NCBI RefSeq assembly: GCF_040436405.1
Contig: NZ_AP031575.1
Coordinates: 3,785,501-3,849,500, forward strand
Origin: Marinomonas sp. THO17
GTDB lineage: Bacteria > Pseudomonadota > Gammaproteobacteria > Pseudomonadales > Marinomonadaceae
Reading direction: 5' to 3'
Length of the DNA stretch: 64,000 nucleotides
Below, piece after piece: positions 1 through 9,325 of the stretch. Positions within the stretch are counted from its first letter, which is position 1; the number at the start of each line of letters is the position of its first letter. Under the pieces are notes generated by a model. That model ran no database searches. It was not told the origin of the DNA and was given only the letters and a program-made list of their open reading frames with translations. Both the position numbers and the translations under genes were made by a program.

Positions 1-402
1 AAGTTGCTCGGTGGGGGTTATCTTATTTATCTTGGTCTGAATGCGTGGCGATCAAAAAACCATTTTGTGGTTATTTCGTCGGAAAAAAAACCTCTTGTTT
101 CTTCCCGAACCTTGTTTATTGAAGCTTATGTCACAGGGATATCGAATCCAAAAGCCTTGGCATTTTATACAGCTGTTTTTCCCCAGTTTATTTCGCTCCA
201 AGAAAGTGCTTTTGCCCAGTTTAGTCTCTTGGCGTTGACCTTTGCGATTTGTTCTTTTGTCGCGTTATCTGCATATGCTTGGTTTGCCTTGTTGGGCAGC
301 AAACATTTAGCAAAAGAGGTTGTGGTGACCTGGTTTCATCGACTCACAGGTGGCTTATTCATTGGTTTTGGTAGTGCATTATTGTTGAGTAACAGAACAT
401 AA
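1..402 (+). CDS. LysE/RhtB-family amino-acid exporter, 3' part only
   Basis: The reading frame runs in from the left edge, so the N-terminus and true start are outside the window. The visible ~130 residues are hydrophobic. They contain the family's second half: a GGGYLIYLGLNAWRSK helix, a polar loop, the 'GISNPKALAFYTAVFPQFI' signature (NPK plus FPQF), and two more membrane helices ending in GFGSALLLSNRT. LysE/RhtB proteins export amino acids such as homoserine, threonine or lysine across the inner membrane; the substrate cannot be read here. A second member of the same family lies at 16198. The family call is firm, the substrate unknown. Confidence 0.85.
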   Translation, partial: KLLGGGYLIYLGLNAWRSKNHFVVISSEKKPLVSSRTLFIEAYVTGISNPKALAFYTAVFPQFISLQESAFAQFSLLALTFAICSFVALSAYAWFALLGSKHLAKEVVVTWFHRLTGGLFIGFGSALLLSNRT

Positions 403-445
403 AAATAGCAAAGGAAATAGGTAAGTAGAGTGAAGGAGCAAGTGT

Positions 446-913
446 TTGGCAACGGTAATTAGAAGGGCTGAGTTAACCGATACAAAGGCGGTAACGGATT
501 GCGTTAAAGCGGCATTCGAGCACTATATTGAAAGAATAGGGAGACCGCCGGGCCCTATGATGGAAGATTATTATCGGGTCATTTATCAGCATAGAGTGTT
601 TGTTATTTTAGTCGATGATGACTTGGTTGGCGTACTGGTGTTGAAAGAGCGTGAATCCAGTATGTTGTTGGATAATATTGCGATTCGACCAGATCAACAG
701 GGCAAAGGTTATGGCATGCAATTGCTTAATTTAGCCGAAATAGAAGCCTTGAAAGCGGAGTTTCCTAGGCTGACCTTGTCGACTCATGTCAATATGCATG
801 AAAGTATTCAACTGTATCAATCTCTTGGATATGTTGAGACAGAGCGTAAGAATAACGATGGCTACCAACGTGTTTTTATGAAGAAAGATTTGTTATCACT
901 AAAGGCCACTTAA
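446..913 (+). CDS. GNAT-family N-acetyltransferase
   Basis: A 155-residue protein with a single GNAT fold. The N-terminal strand reads VIRRAELTD. The central strands carry LLDNIAIRPD followed by the acetyl-CoA pyrophosphate loop QQGKGYG (about residues 92-98). The C-terminal part has the usual SIQLYQSLGYVETE stretch. It would transfer an acetyl group from acetyl-CoA to an unknown amine in the cytoplasm. The start is TTG at 446, chosen because GAAGGAGC sits about 7 nt upstream and no ATG is suitably placed. It lies 43 bp after the LysE-type gene and 21 bp before a small hypothetical gene, so the three may be co-transcribed. Confidence 0.85.
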   Translation: MATVIRRAELTDTKAVTDCVKAAFEHYIERIGRPPGPMMEDYYRVIYQHRVFVILVDDDLVGVLVLKERESSMLLDNIAIRPDQQGKGYGMQLLNLAEIEALKAEFPRLTLSTHVNMHESIQLYQSLGYVETERKNNDGYQRVFMKKDLLSLKAT

Positions 914-934
914 CCAATAAGATGAATTATCGAA

Positions 935-1294
935 GTGAATAACATGATGACAGAAAAAACGGATGAAGAAATTTATCGTATTGGCAAACCTATGATTGAC
1001 GAGGTGATTGCAGGCTCAAATAGCAAAGATTGGGCATTATTCTCGAAGTACCAAACGGACGAAGAGCGATACGACCCGAATAACAGAAAGAATGTTGAGG
1101 CACAATGGCAAGACAATGCATTCTTAACCAGCTTAAACCCGGAGTGGCCACTATTGACCATAATACGTCGTGGTGAAGTGGCAATGTTAGTGTGGAAGCA
1201 AACCAGTACCCTGATGGCAGGAGAGGTGCTGGCTTGCTATTCCATCCAACAATTCGGTGACGAGGTAAAAGAGGTAGGTTTTCGCATTCTCTAA
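935..1294 (+). CDS. Small hypothetical protein
   Basis: A 119-residue soluble protein of no recognised family. It is rich in charged residues, has no signal peptide or membrane segment, and has a W/F-rich middle (WPLLTIIRRGEVAMLVWKQ). The C-terminal half, with alternating hydrophobic strands, suggests a small alpha/beta domain. The start could be GTG 935 or ATG 944/947; none has a strong ribosome binding site. It follows the acetyltransferase at 446 closely and precedes metY by 83 bp. Codon use resembles the neighbours, so I take it as a real gene, but no function is assigned. Confidence 0.6.
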   Translation: MNNMMTEKTDEEIYRIGKPMIDEVIAGSNSKDWALFSKYQTDEERYDPNNRKNVEAQWQDNAFLTSLNPEWPLLTIIRRGEVAMLVWKQTSTLMAGEVLACYSIQQFGDEVKEVGFRIL

Positions 1295-1377
1295 TTTGAT
1301 TCTTGTCATGTTACTTTATCTGCTGACTCTGGTTGAGTATTATTCTCATCTCAAAAAACAACAATGGGCAATAAAGC

Positions 1378-2652
1378 ATGAAGTTAGAATCCCTTGCACT
1401 TCACCACGGTTATAAGTCTGAAGAAACCACCAAAGCAGCTGCCGTACCAATTTACCAAACCACTTCTTATACTTTTGATGATACTCAACATGGTGCGGAT
1501 CTGTTTGATCTTAAGGTTCAAGGCAATATTTACACTCGCATCATGAACCCAACCACAGATGTGTTGGAACAGCGAGTAGCGGCTATGGAGGGAGGTATTG
1601 CTGCCTTGGCGGTTTCCTCTGGAATGGCGGCCATTACTTATGCACTGGAATGTATCTGTGATGCAGGTAGCAATTTTGTCAGTACCAGTCAATTGTATGG
1701 CGGCACCTATAATTTATTTGCGCACAGTTTTCCGCGACGAGGCATCGAAGCACGTATGGTGTCTGCGGATGATTTTGCTGGTTTTGAAGCGGCAATCGAT
1801 GACAATACCCGTGCGATTTTCTGTGAGTCCATTGGTAATCCCGCTGGTAATATTGTAGATATTGAAGCCTTAGCAAAAATTGCAAATAAACATGGCATTC
1901 CTCTTATCGTCGATAATACCGTCGCCACGCCATTTTTATGCCGTCCGTTTGAATTAGGCGCCCATATTGTTGTGCATTCTTTGACCAAGTACATTGGTGG
2001 CCATGGCACAACGGTTGGCGGCATCATTGTTGATTCTGGTGAGTTTGATTGGGTAGCAAATAAAGCTCGTTTTCCTATGTTGAACGAACCAGATCCGTCT
2101 TATCATGATGTGATTTATACAGAAGCCTTAGGTGCGGCAGCTTATATAGGTCGTTGTCGAGTGGTGCCGCTGCGTAATACTGGCTCAGCATTATCGCCAC
2201 ACAGCGCGTTTTTGATTATGCAAGGTTTGGAGACCTTAGGCTTACGTATGGAACGTCACTGTTCCAATGCCCAACAGTTAGCTGAGTTCCTGCAGTCCCA
2301 TAACAAAGTAAGTTGGGTAAATTACGCAGGTTTGGCCGACAACTCATACCATGCTATGAGTCAACGTATTACCAAGGGTAAAGCATCGGGCGTATTGAGC
2401 TTTGGTATTAAAGGTGGCTTGCAAGCGGGCACACAATTTATCGATGCCTTGCAAATGATTTTGCGTCTGGTGAACATTGGTGATGCGAAATCCTTGGCTT
2501 GTCATCCGGCTTCAACCACCCACCGCCAGTTAAATGATGAAGAATTGGCCAAAGCGGGAGTCAGTCGAGATTTGGTGCGTATCTCGGTTGGTATTGAAAA
2601 TATCGAAGACATCATTGCCGATGTAAGCCAAGCGTTGGATGCAGTAAGTTAA
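1378..2652 (+). CDS. metY: O-acetylhomoserine sulfhydrylase (O-acetylhomoserine aminocarboxypropyltransferase)
   Basis: A 424-residue PLP enzyme of the Cys/Met metabolism family, full length for MetY. The N-terminus begins directly with the family opening LESLALHHGY followed by VPIYQTTSYTFDD. The PLP-binding lysine lies in VVHSLTKYIGGHGTTVGG (about residue 205). The C-terminal SLACHPASTTHRQL motif separates MetY-type enzymes from most MetB/MetC proteins. It makes homocysteine (or methionine) from O-acetylhomoserine and sulfide (or methanethiol) in the cytoplasm. It appears monocistronic; no SAM riboswitch or MetJ box array was recognised in the 83 bp upstream. Confidence 0.93.
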   Translation: MKLESLALHHGYKSEETTKAAAVPIYQTTSYTFDDTQHGADLFDLKVQGNIYTRIMNPTTDVLEQRVAAMEGGIAALAVSSGMAAITYALECICDAGSNFVSTSQLYGGTYNLFAHSFPRRGIEARMVSADDFAGFEAAIDDNTRAIFCESIGNPAGNIVDIEALAKIANKHGIPLIVDNTVATPFLCRPFELGAHIVVHSLTKYIGGHGTTVGGIIVDSGEFDWVANKARFPMLNEPDPSYHDVIYTEALGAAAYIGRCRVVPLRNTGSALSPHSAFLIMQGLETLGLRMERHCSNAQQLAEFLQSHNKVSWVNYAGLADNSYHAMSQRITKGKASGVLSFGIKGGLQAGTQFIDALQMILRLVNIGDAKSLACHPASTTHRQLNDEELAKAGVSRDLVRISVGIENIEDIIADVSQALDAVS

Positions 2653-2795
2653 ATTAGTCTTCTTGGACTCTGATGATATTGCAATGAGCGGGCAACGGAT
2701 GGCGCGCTTTTTATATCATTCGAAGATGCTGGTTGATTAAGATAAGTGGTAGCAAGTGTGGCTTGTGTACCCAAAGTAACCTGTTTGGAGAGCCC

Positions 2796-3227
2796 ATGAA
2801 AATATTACCAATGCTTTTTAATTCGGATGTTGAGGCCTTGTTGATCCAGCATGGATTACCTTATGAGGATTTATCTGGTGCAACGCAAGTGACCCTATTT
2901 GGTATCAAAGAAGGAGAGGACTTGGTGGCTATGATAGGTGTTGAAGCCTATCAAGAAGAAGGGCTGATTCGTTCTTTGGCCGTCAATAAAGCCCATCAAG
3001 GTTCCGCTTTAGGGCGAGCATTGGTTCAACATGCAGAGAATTGGGCAAACAATGAAGGCATCAAAGCTTTGTATCTTTTAACCACCACCGCGAAAGAGTA
3101 TTTTTCACTGCTGGGTTATCAGGTTATCAGTAGACAAGAAGCCCCTACTAGCATAGGGAATACAGAACAATTTTCGTCCTTGTGCCCCGCATCCGCCAGC
3201 TTTATGAAAAAAGCACTCATTGAATAG
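2796..3227 (+). CDS. GNAT acetyltransferase, ArsN2-like
   Basis: A 143-residue GNAT protein. The start at 2796 is preferred over the upstream in-frame codon at 2733 because TTGGAGAGCCC lies just before it and the protein then begins with the first GNAT strand. The frame has a short first half, the strand GLIRSLAVNKAHQGSALGRAL with the acetyl-CoA loop HQGSALG, and a C-terminal LYLLTTTAKEYFSLLGY block. That block resembles the arsenic-resistance acetyltransferase ArsN2. No ars gene is nearby, so the arsenic link is only family resemblance. A stem-loop overlapping the stop codon probably ends transcription. Confidence 0.8.
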   Translation: MKILPMLFNSDVEALLIQHGLPYEDLSGATQVTLFGIKEGEDLVAMIGVEAYQEEGLIRSLAVNKAHQGSALGRALVQHAENWANNEGIKALYLLTTTAKEYFSLLGYQVISRQEAPTSIGNTEQFSSLCPASASFMKKALIE

Positions 3228-3248
3228 CAAAGGCATTCTTTGCTTTTT
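3226..3248 (+). terminator. Rho-independent terminator after the GNAT gene
   Basis: A perfect 7-bp stem AGCAAAG/CTTTGCT with a 5-nt loop is followed by a short T tract. It begins inside the stop codon of the acetyltransferase gene that ends at 3227. Confidence 0.7.
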
Positions 3249-3333
3249 ATCCGTGACAGCACTGAATCAGTCACAGCACGAATATGTGACAGTGCCAAGT
3301 GAACGAGCCATAAACACTCTTTCACAACACTCT

Positions 3334-4233
3334 TTATAAGCGGCTGTGAAGATTAATGGCTTGAATTGCGCGCATGACTTGTTCAGGGTATTGCTGATAC
3401 GGAGCTTGCTCCGAATCTTCGATCAAGGTTAGATGAATATCCGCTTGTTGAAATAAATTTTTTGCTAGACGCATATAAGAGCCCGGATGAGCGGAACTGG
3501 CATCAACACTTTGCAGCCAAGCAACGGGTTGAGTGAGTTGAGCAAAGGCTTGCTGCGTTTGCGTGAGTTTGCCTTGCAGATCGGCTTGTTCTTGTTGTGT
3601 CTGATACCAGTGTGTGGGCAATAAAAAGGAGGGCAACCAGGTTAACGCGGGGGCAAACCAATCGGAATGCAGTCGATCTTGGGTAATACTGGCGTTAATT
3701 AATACTATGCCTCGGATAAATTTAGGGTACTTTACCGCCAACAAAGGCGCCAGCGCACCACCGTAACCATTGCCAACTAAAATGAGTTTTTGCTGACCGT
3801 TTCTTTGCCAAATGTTTTCAAGCACAGGCAACAACATTTCCGCCTGTAATTCAATATCGGCAGGATAATCATCCGGATAACCTGAGCTGCCCCAACCGGG
3901 ACGATCAATGGCAATCAGACGGTAATCCTGTTTGATCTGAGCGGTTTGAAAATACCTTTGAAAACTGGTCGCGTTGCTATCGGTATCGTGAATAAAGACC
4001 AAAGTGTCTCGTGGTGTAAGACTCGGATCACTGCTGGCATAGTGGAGTTTGAAGTCACCGCTTGGGCCTTCCATGTAGAGAACATGATTTTGCACCAGCC
4101 CTAACACATCATTGGTTGCAGCAAAGGATTGCGGATCGGATGAAGACGTATCACAGGCTGCTAAAAGCCCAACCAAACTTGTTACCATTAGAAGGCGAAA
4201 AGGATAAGCAAATACATTAGCGAGCGAATTCAT
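3334..4233 (-). CDS. Lipoprotein with alpha/beta-hydrolase fold, catalytic residues missing
   Basis: A 299-residue exported protein. The ATG at 4233 is chosen over an upstream TTG because GGAAG lies 8 nt before it. The N-terminus is a lipoprotein signal ending in the lipobox LLAAC (Cys about residue 27). The rest follows the alpha/beta-hydrolase pattern: an IHDTDSNATSF oxyanion region, DRPGWGSSGYPD, then the nucleophile elbow. The elbow reads VGNGYGGALA where active members have G-x-S-x-G, so glycine (about residue 156) replaces the serine. At the expected histidine site near the C-terminus the sequence is DSEQAPYQQYPEQ, with Gln where His is usual. It is probably a membrane-anchored pseudoenzyme. 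It is divergent from cydA. Confidence 0.85.
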   Translation of the reverse strand: MNSLANVFAYPFRLLMVTSLVGLLAACDTSSSDPQSFAATNDVLGLVQNHVLYMEGPSGDFKLHYASSDPSLTPRDTLVFIHDTDSNATSFQRYFQTAQIKQDYRLIAIDRPGWGSSGYPDDYPADIELQAEMLLPVLENIWQRNGQQKLILVGNGYGGALAPLLAVKYPKFIRGIVLINASITQDRLHSDWFAPALTWLPSFLLPTHWYQTQQEQADLQGKLTQTQQAFAQLTQPVAWLQSVDASSAHPGSYMRLAKNLFQQADIHLTLIEDSEQAPYQQYPEQVMRAIQAINLHSRL

Positions 4234-4306
4234 GGTGTAACTTCCGTACTGAGATGCCAAATAAAAAAGCGCATCCTCTGCTTTTTATAATGAACTGAGA
4301 TTGTAC

Positions 4307-4320
4307 ATGATTGTGATCAA
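4307..4320. promoter_or_regulatory. FNR/ANR-like site upstream of cydA
   Basis: ATGATTGTGATCAA matches the FNR/ANR consensus TTGAT-N4-ATCAA at 9 of 10 fixed positions. It lies 263 bp before the cydA start and about 75 bp from the divergent lipoprotein gene, in a 349-bp intergenic region (4234-4582) with no other gene. Oxygen control of cytochrome bd by FNR/ANR is common in gammaproteobacteria. Which of the two divergent genes it controls is an inference. Confidence 0.55.
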
Positions 4321-4582
4321 TAGTCATTCCTCTAACCGAATAAAGGCAAAGATTGCGTTTGGTGGGTTAGGGTTTTCCTTGTCACAATCTGACAATATCT
4401 TTTCACTATCATTCTATTGATCTATAGCAATGTTTCAAAATCCAACTGCACTCATAATCCATTCTTATAGTAATCCCTGATCTTAGATTTGGGGTTTCGG
4501 TGGGCGTTGGATAAAAAGAACACTGTGCCAGAATGTGTCGACAAACGCCTTTTTCTCAATCAAATGAATGGGTTGAAGTCAT

Positions 4583-6157
4583 ATGATTAACGAAGCTGTA
4601 GTGGATCTATCGCGGTTTCAGTTTGCTCTTACTGCTCTGTACCACTTTTTGTTTGTCCCTTTGACATTGGGGATGGCTTTTTTACTTGCGATCATGGAGT
4701 CTGTCTATGTGATCACAGGTAAACAAATTTACAAGGACATGGTGAAGTTTTGGGGCAAGTTGTTTGGTATTAACTTTGCCTTGGGGGTCACAACCGGTTT
4801 GACCATGGAGTTCCAATTCGGCACCAACTGGTCTTATTACTCTCATTACGTGGGTGACATTTTCGGTGCGCCACTGGCCATTGAGGGCTTGATGGCCTTC
4901 TTCTTGGAATCCACTTTAGTGGGCCTGTTCTTCTTCGGTTGGGATCGTATGAGCAAGGTCAAACACTTGATGGTGACCTGGCTGGTGGCACTGGGCTCAA
5001 ACCTATCGGCGTTATGGATTCTGATCGCCAACGGTTGGATGCAAAACCCAGTGGGCTCTGAGTTCAACTACGAAACCATGCGCATGGAACTAGTGGATTT
5101 TGGTGCCTTGCTTTTGAACCCAGTGGCGCAAGTGAAATTCGTTCACACTGTGTCAGCAGGTTACACAACTGGTGCGGTATTTGTTCTGGCCATCTCCAGC
5201 TACTACCTACTAAAAGGTCGTGACCTTGCTTTTGCGCGTCGCTCTTTTGCTATCGCCTCCGCGTTTGGTTTGGCGTCAGTATTGAGTGTGATCATCCTAG
5301 GTGACGAGTCTGGTTACGAGTTAGGGGAAGTGCAAAAAGTGAAATTGGCCGCGGTTGAAGCCGAATGGGAAACCCATGAAGCACCAGCGCCTTTTACTGT
5401 TATTGGCTTTCCGAATCAAGAGCTTGAGGAGACCGAATACGCCTTACGCATACCGGGCTTGATGGGCTTGATTGCCACACGTTCTTTAGACGAAGAAGTG
5501 ATGGGCATCAAGGAGCTGAAAGAGCATAACCGTCAGCGCATTATTAACGGTATCTATGCCAATCAGCTATTGGAAGAATTGCGTTCTGGTAATGACGACC
5601 CATTGGTAAAAGAGAACTTTGAAAAGGTAAAAGACGACCTTGGCTATGGTTTACTGGTGACCGCCTTCAATGAAAACATCAACCGAGTGACTCCTCAGGA
5701 CATTGACATGGCGGTTGACTACTCGATTCCGCAAGTGGCGCCTCTGTTCTTCTCCTTCCGCATCATGGTGGCCTGTGGCTTCCTGATGTTGCTGATGTTT
5801 GCTGTGGCCTTCTATCAAAATGCACGTCGTCGTATTGGTCAGAACCGGACTTTGCTTAAGCTGTTTGTATTGAGCTTGCCCTTGCCTTGGATTGCCTGTG
5901 AAACTGGTTGGTTCGTCGCCGAATACGGTCGTCAACCTTGGGCGATTGGTGAGGTATTACCGATTCACGTCGCTGTTTCCAATCTCACTGCGGGAGAAAT
6001 TTGGCTTACCATCATAGGTTTCACTCTACTTTACACCGCTTTCTTAGTGGCCGAGATGTACTTAATGATTCGTTTTGCCAAGCAAGGGCCTTCCAGCTTA
6101 CACACCGGACGTTACGCCCTTGAACAAGAAGCCAATCAATTAAAGCAGGGGGTATAA
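4583..6157 (+). CDS. cydA: Cytochrome bd ubiquinol oxidase subunit I
   Basis: A 524-residue polytopic inner-membrane protein. It oxidises ubiquinol and carries haems b558, b595 and d in the high-affinity terminal oxidase. The haem ligands are visible: His21 in [11 protein letters not shown], the His in [13 protein letters not shown], and the Met in [10 protein letters not shown]. The conserved GRQPW quinol-site motif is present ([15 protein letters not shown]). The periplasmic Q-loop is of the long (E. coli) type, with the conserved [11 protein letters not shown] segment. It is the first gene of cydA-cydB-cydX-cydD-cydC; cydB starts 1 nt after its stop. An FNR-like site lies upstream. Confidence 0.97.
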   Translation: MINEAVVDLSRFQFALTALYHFLFVPLTLGMAFLLAIMESVYVITGKQIYKDMVKFWGKLFGINFALGVTTGLTMEFQFGTNWSYYSHYVGDIFGAPLAIEGLMAFFLESTLVGLFFFGWDRMSKVKHLMVTWLVALGSNLSALWILIANGWMQNPVGSEFNYETMRMELVDFGALLLNPVAQVKFVHTVSAGYTTGAVFVLAISSYYLLKGRDLAFARRSFAIASAFGLASVLSVIILGDESGYELGEVQKVKLAAVEAEWETHEAPAPFTVIGFPNQELEETEYALRIPGLMGLIATRSLDEEVMGIKELKEHNRQRIINGIYANQLLEELRSGNDDPLVKENFEKVKDDLGYGLLVTAFNENINRVTPQDIDMAVDYSIPQVAPLFFSFRIMVACGFLMLLMFAVAFYQNARRRIGQNRTLLKLFVLSLPLPWIACETGWFVAEYGRQPWAIGEVLPIHVAVSNLTAGEIWLTIIGFTLLYTAFLVAEMYLMIRFAKQGPSSLHTGRYALEQEANQLKQGV

Positions 6158-6158
6158 G

Positions 6159-7295
6159 ATGGATTACGAATTATTAAAAATCATATGGTGGGTGTTGGTT
6201 GGCGTCTTGCTGATCGGCTTCTCCGTGACCGACGGCTTTGATATGGGCGTGGGTAGCTTGTTAAAAGTGATCGGTGGTAACGATGCGGAACGTCGCATCA
6301 TGATCAACTCCATTGCGCCGCATTGGGACGGTAATCAGGTTTGGTTCATCACCGCAGGTGGCGCCTTATTTGCGGCTTGGCCTGTGGTCTACGCAACGTC
6401 TTTTTCTGGTTTTTACTTTGCCATGATGTTGGTGTTGGCGGCTTTATTCTTCCGTCCAATTGGCTTTGATTATCGCTCTAAATTGGAAAACGACAAATGG
6501 CGTAACACGTGGGATTGGGGCATCGTATTTGGCTCGGCTGTGCCACCGATTATTTTCGGTGTGGCGTTCGGTAACCTGTTGCAAGGTGTGCCTTTCCAGT
6601 TCGACGAGTACCTACGAGTCACTTACACCGGGTCCTTCTTCGCCTTATTGAACCCATTTGCCATTCTGTGTGGTTTGGTGAGTTTGATGATGCTGGTCAC
6701 TCAAGGTGGTGCTTGGTTGCTGATGAAAACCGAAGGTGACTTATTGCGCAAAGCCGGTGTCGCCACTTCGATCACAGGTTTATTGGCCGCTGTGTTCTTC
6801 ATATTGGCTGGGGTCTGGTTGGCCTTTGGTATTGATGGTTATGTCATCACCAGTACATTCAATGGTAACCAAGTCATGACACCACTGATGAAAACCGCGG
6901 AAGTTCAGCCCGGTGCTTGGTTGCAGAACTACACTAAAGTCCCTGCGCTCATGTTAGCACCTGCTATTGGTATTCTGGGCATGTTGATGGCAGCGATTGC
7001 AGGCATCAAGCGTAAAGGGGGCTTGGCTTTCTTGAGTTCCTCATTGGGGATTGCTGGCATCATAGTGACAGCAGGTGGCTCCATGTTCCCATTCTTGATG
7101 CCGTCTTCAAGCTTCCCAAGCATGAGTTTGACTATGTGGGATGCGACCTCCAGCGAAAATACCATGATGATAATGTTTGTGGTGGCGTGCATCTTTGTGC
7201 CTATCGTATTGGGCTACACCTTGTGGAGCTACATTGTGATGTACGGTCGTTTGAACAAAGCACACATCGAAGCGAACAAACATTCATTGTATTGA
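6159..7295 (+). CDS. cydB: Cytochrome bd ubiquinol oxidase subunit II
   Basis: A 378-residue membrane protein, the usual length. Family marks are the N-terminal helix with GFSVTDGFDMGVG, then the APHWDGNQVWFITAGGALFA block, a TYTGSFFALLNPFAILCG region, and the C-terminal TLTMWDATSS-like motif (SLTMWDATSSENT). It pairs with CydA to form the oxidase core. It begins 1 nt after the cydA stop and is followed after 96 bp by cydX. No deviation from the family is seen. Confidence 0.97.
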   Translation: MDYELLKIIWWVLVGVLLIGFSVTDGFDMGVGSLLKVIGGNDAERRIMINSIAPHWDGNQVWFITAGGALFAAWPVVYATSFSGFYFAMMLVLAALFFRPIGFDYRSKLENDKWRNTWDWGIVFGSAVPPIIFGVAFGNLLQGVPFQFDEYLRVTYTGSFFALLNPFAILCGLVSLMMLVTQGGAWLLMKTEGDLLRKAGVATSITGLLAAVFFILAGVWLAFGIDGYVITSTFNGNQVMTPLMKTAEVQPGAWLQNYTKVPALMLAPAIGILGMLMAAIAGIKRKGGLAFLSSSLGIAGIIVTAGGSMFPFLMPSSSFPSMSLTMWDATSSENTMMIMFVVACIFVPIVLGYTLWSYIVMYGRLNKAHIEANKHSLY

Positions 7296-7391
7296 GTCGA
7301 GATTCACAAGACTGAGACTTAGACAAAATTGACGAAAGATCGGCTGAGGATTGACTCTCAGTCGATCAATAAATAAATAGGAGAATGAATC

Positions 7392-7502
7392 ATGTGGTAT
7401 TTTGCTTGGATTCTGGGCGTTTTATTGGCTTGCTCTTTCGGTATCATCAACGCGGTATGGTTAGAGTTCAAAGGCTATGAAGGTGAAGAGGAGCAATTCT
7501 AA
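7392..7502 (+). CDS. cydX: Cytochrome bd small subunit CydX
   Basis: A 36-residue single-helix protein, too short for most gene finders. It begins MWYFAWILGVLLACSFGII, almost identical to the N-terminus of E. coli CydX (37 residues), and ends in a short acidic tail (EGEEEQF). In E. coli, CydX stabilises the CydAB haem site. A ribosome binding site (AGGAG at 7379-7383) lies upstream of the ATG. The gene sits between cydB and cydD, ending 2 nt before the cydD start, so it belongs to the operon. Confidence 0.93.
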   Translation: MWYFAWILGVLLACSFGIINAVWLEFKGYEGEEEQF

Positions 7503-7504
7503 GC

Positions 7505-9325
7505 ATGATGGCAGGAAGTAAAGCGGCCTCTACAGGGGGAACGAAACGCATCAAAACCCCCGAAGCTGTTTTTCTAGACGAGCTGGCGGCACAACAATCC
7601 GCTCAGTACCGTTTAGCACAGGGCTTTGGTGTCTTGTTTGCGATGGCCTTGGTGTTGCAAGCTTGGGCATTCGCCAATGTGTTTTCCGACATGGTGTTGC
7701 AACAGGCTTTTTCGCTTTCCTTGCTGTTTCTTGCTGTATTTGCTTTGCTATTGCGCGCGCTTGCCAACTTTGGTCGCGAGCGCGTTTGCGCGTCTGCCAG
7801 TCGACACATACGTTACGGCTTGCGACACAAATTGATTGCTCAACTTACTCAGTTGGGTCCAGCGCGGTTGCGCATAGAAGAAGATGCGGCGTTATCGACA
7901 CGCGTTTACGAACAAGTAGATGCCTTGGACGATTACTTCAGCCGCTACAAACCGCAAGTCTTCATGGTCACCCTGATTCCTTGTGTGATTTTATTATCGG
8001 TCGCTCCCGTGTCCTGGATTGCCTTTTGGGTGTTTATGCTCACGGCGCCTTTGGTAATCGTCTTCATGATTTTTGTGGGTTACAAAGCCGCGCAGGCGAA
8101 TCGTCGTCAATTTAATGTGCTGGCCATGCTGTCCAACCAGTTTATGGATCTCAGCCAAGGTCTAGCAGAATTGAAACGCCTTGGTCGAACACAAGCCGCG
8201 CGTGAGCGTTTATCACACAGTGCCAAGGCGTATCAAAAAACCACCATGAGTGTGTTACTGCTGGCCTTTTTATCCACTGCCACATTGGAATTGTTTGCCT
8301 CCATTGCCATTGCCATGATTGCCTTGTACTTGGGATTGGGCTTGTTGGAAGTCTTGCCTTGGCAAGTGGGCAGCGCACCAGTGACCTTAACACAAGCCAT
8401 GTTTTTATTATTGCTTGCCCCCGAGTTTTATTTACCTCTGCGTCAGCTGGGTAACGACTATCACGCCAAACAAAAAGCCGAAGCGGCGGCGACGGATTTA
8501 TTGTCAATTTTACAAACCCAGTCACCTCAAACCACCAAAGCACAAGCTGAGGCCAAGAAGCCGATAACGGACTCGCCAGAAGCGTTTTACAGCATCGGCC
8601 AACAAACCTATTTGTCTTTTGCTCAACTGGCTTGGCAGGATGCGGGAAGACAGCGTCTGGCCCCCATCACAGGGAATATTAAGCAAGCCGAGCGGGTTTG
8701 GCTGAGTGGCGAATCCGGCGTGGGGAAATCCAGCTTATTGCATTTATTACTGGGCTTTGAGGAAGCGTACCAAGGTCAGCTTTACATCAAGGGCAAGGCC
8801 TTTGCTCAGCTCAACCTGCAAGACTGGCGCAACAAACTGGCTTGGTTGCCACAAACCCCTGAATGGGTGAATGGCAGCATTCGTCGCAACCTCTTATTGG
8901 GCATTGCTGAGCCGAGTGAAAAGCGCATTCAACAAGCCTTACACGACAGTCAATGTGCTGACTTTATTGCCGCTTTGCCCAATGGCTTGGAGACGCCCTT
9001 AAGCGAACTGGGCAGTGGTTTATCGGGTGGGCAGATGCAGCGTTTGTCCATTGCCAGAGCTTTATTATCCAACGCCGAGGTTTGGCTTTTGGACGAACCT
9101 TGCTCTGGTTTGGACAGTGACACCGCCGAGGCGGTATTAAACACCTTAGAAAAGGTTTCTCGTGGCAAAACCTTACTCATTGTCAGTCACGATACCCATC
9201 CCATACATTGGGCAGACAAACACTGGCAACTCAATCCATTTGGATTGGCAGAAAGCAAAGCCAGAACAGCAGAAAGCAAAGCTAGAATAGAAAAGAGCAA
9301 AGAAGTACAAAGGAGGGCCGGATGA
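7505..9325 (+). CDS. cydD: ABC exporter CydD (thiol reductant export, cytochrome bd assembly)
   Basis: A 606-residue fused membrane/ATPase half-transporter. An N-terminal six-helix exporter domain covers about residues 35-330. The ATPase domain has Walker A GESGVGKSS, Q-loop WLPQTPEW, signature LSGGQMQR and Walker B VWLLDEP. CydDC exports cysteine and glutathione to the periplasm and is needed for assembly of cytochrome bd. The C-terminus is a charged tail with a short SKAR(T/I) repeat just before the overlap with cydC. The start at 7505 lies 2 nt after cydX; ATG 7508 is an equally possible start. Confidence 0.93.
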   Translation: MMAGSKAASTGGTKRIKTPEAVFLDELAAQQSAQYRLAQGFGVLFAMALVLQAWAFANVFSDMVLQQAFSLSLLFLAVFALLLRALANFGRERVCASASRHIRYGLRHKLIAQLTQLGPARLRIEEDAALSTRVYEQVDALDDYFSRYKPQVFMVTLIPCVILLSVAPVSWIAFWVFMLTAPLVIVFMIFVGYKAAQANRRQFNVLAMLSNQFMDLSQGLAELKRLGRTQAARERLSHSAKAYQKTTMSVLLLAFLSTATLELFASIAIAMIALYLGLGLLEVLPWQVGSAPVTLTQAMFLLLLAPEFYLPLRQLGNDYHAKQKAEAAATDLLSILQTQSPQTTKAQAEAKKPITDSPEAFYSIGQQTYLSFAQLAWQDAGRQRLAPITGNIKQAERVWLSGESGVGKSSLLHLLLGFEEAYQGQLYIKGKAFAQLNLQDWRNKLAWLPQTPEWVNGSIRRNLLLGIAEPSEKRIQQALHDSQCADFIAALPNGLETPLSELGSGLSGGQMQRLSIARALLSNAEVWLLDEPCSGLDSDTAEAVLNTLEKVSRGKTLLIVSHDTHPIHWADKHWQLNPFGLAESKARTAESKARIEKSKEVQRRAG

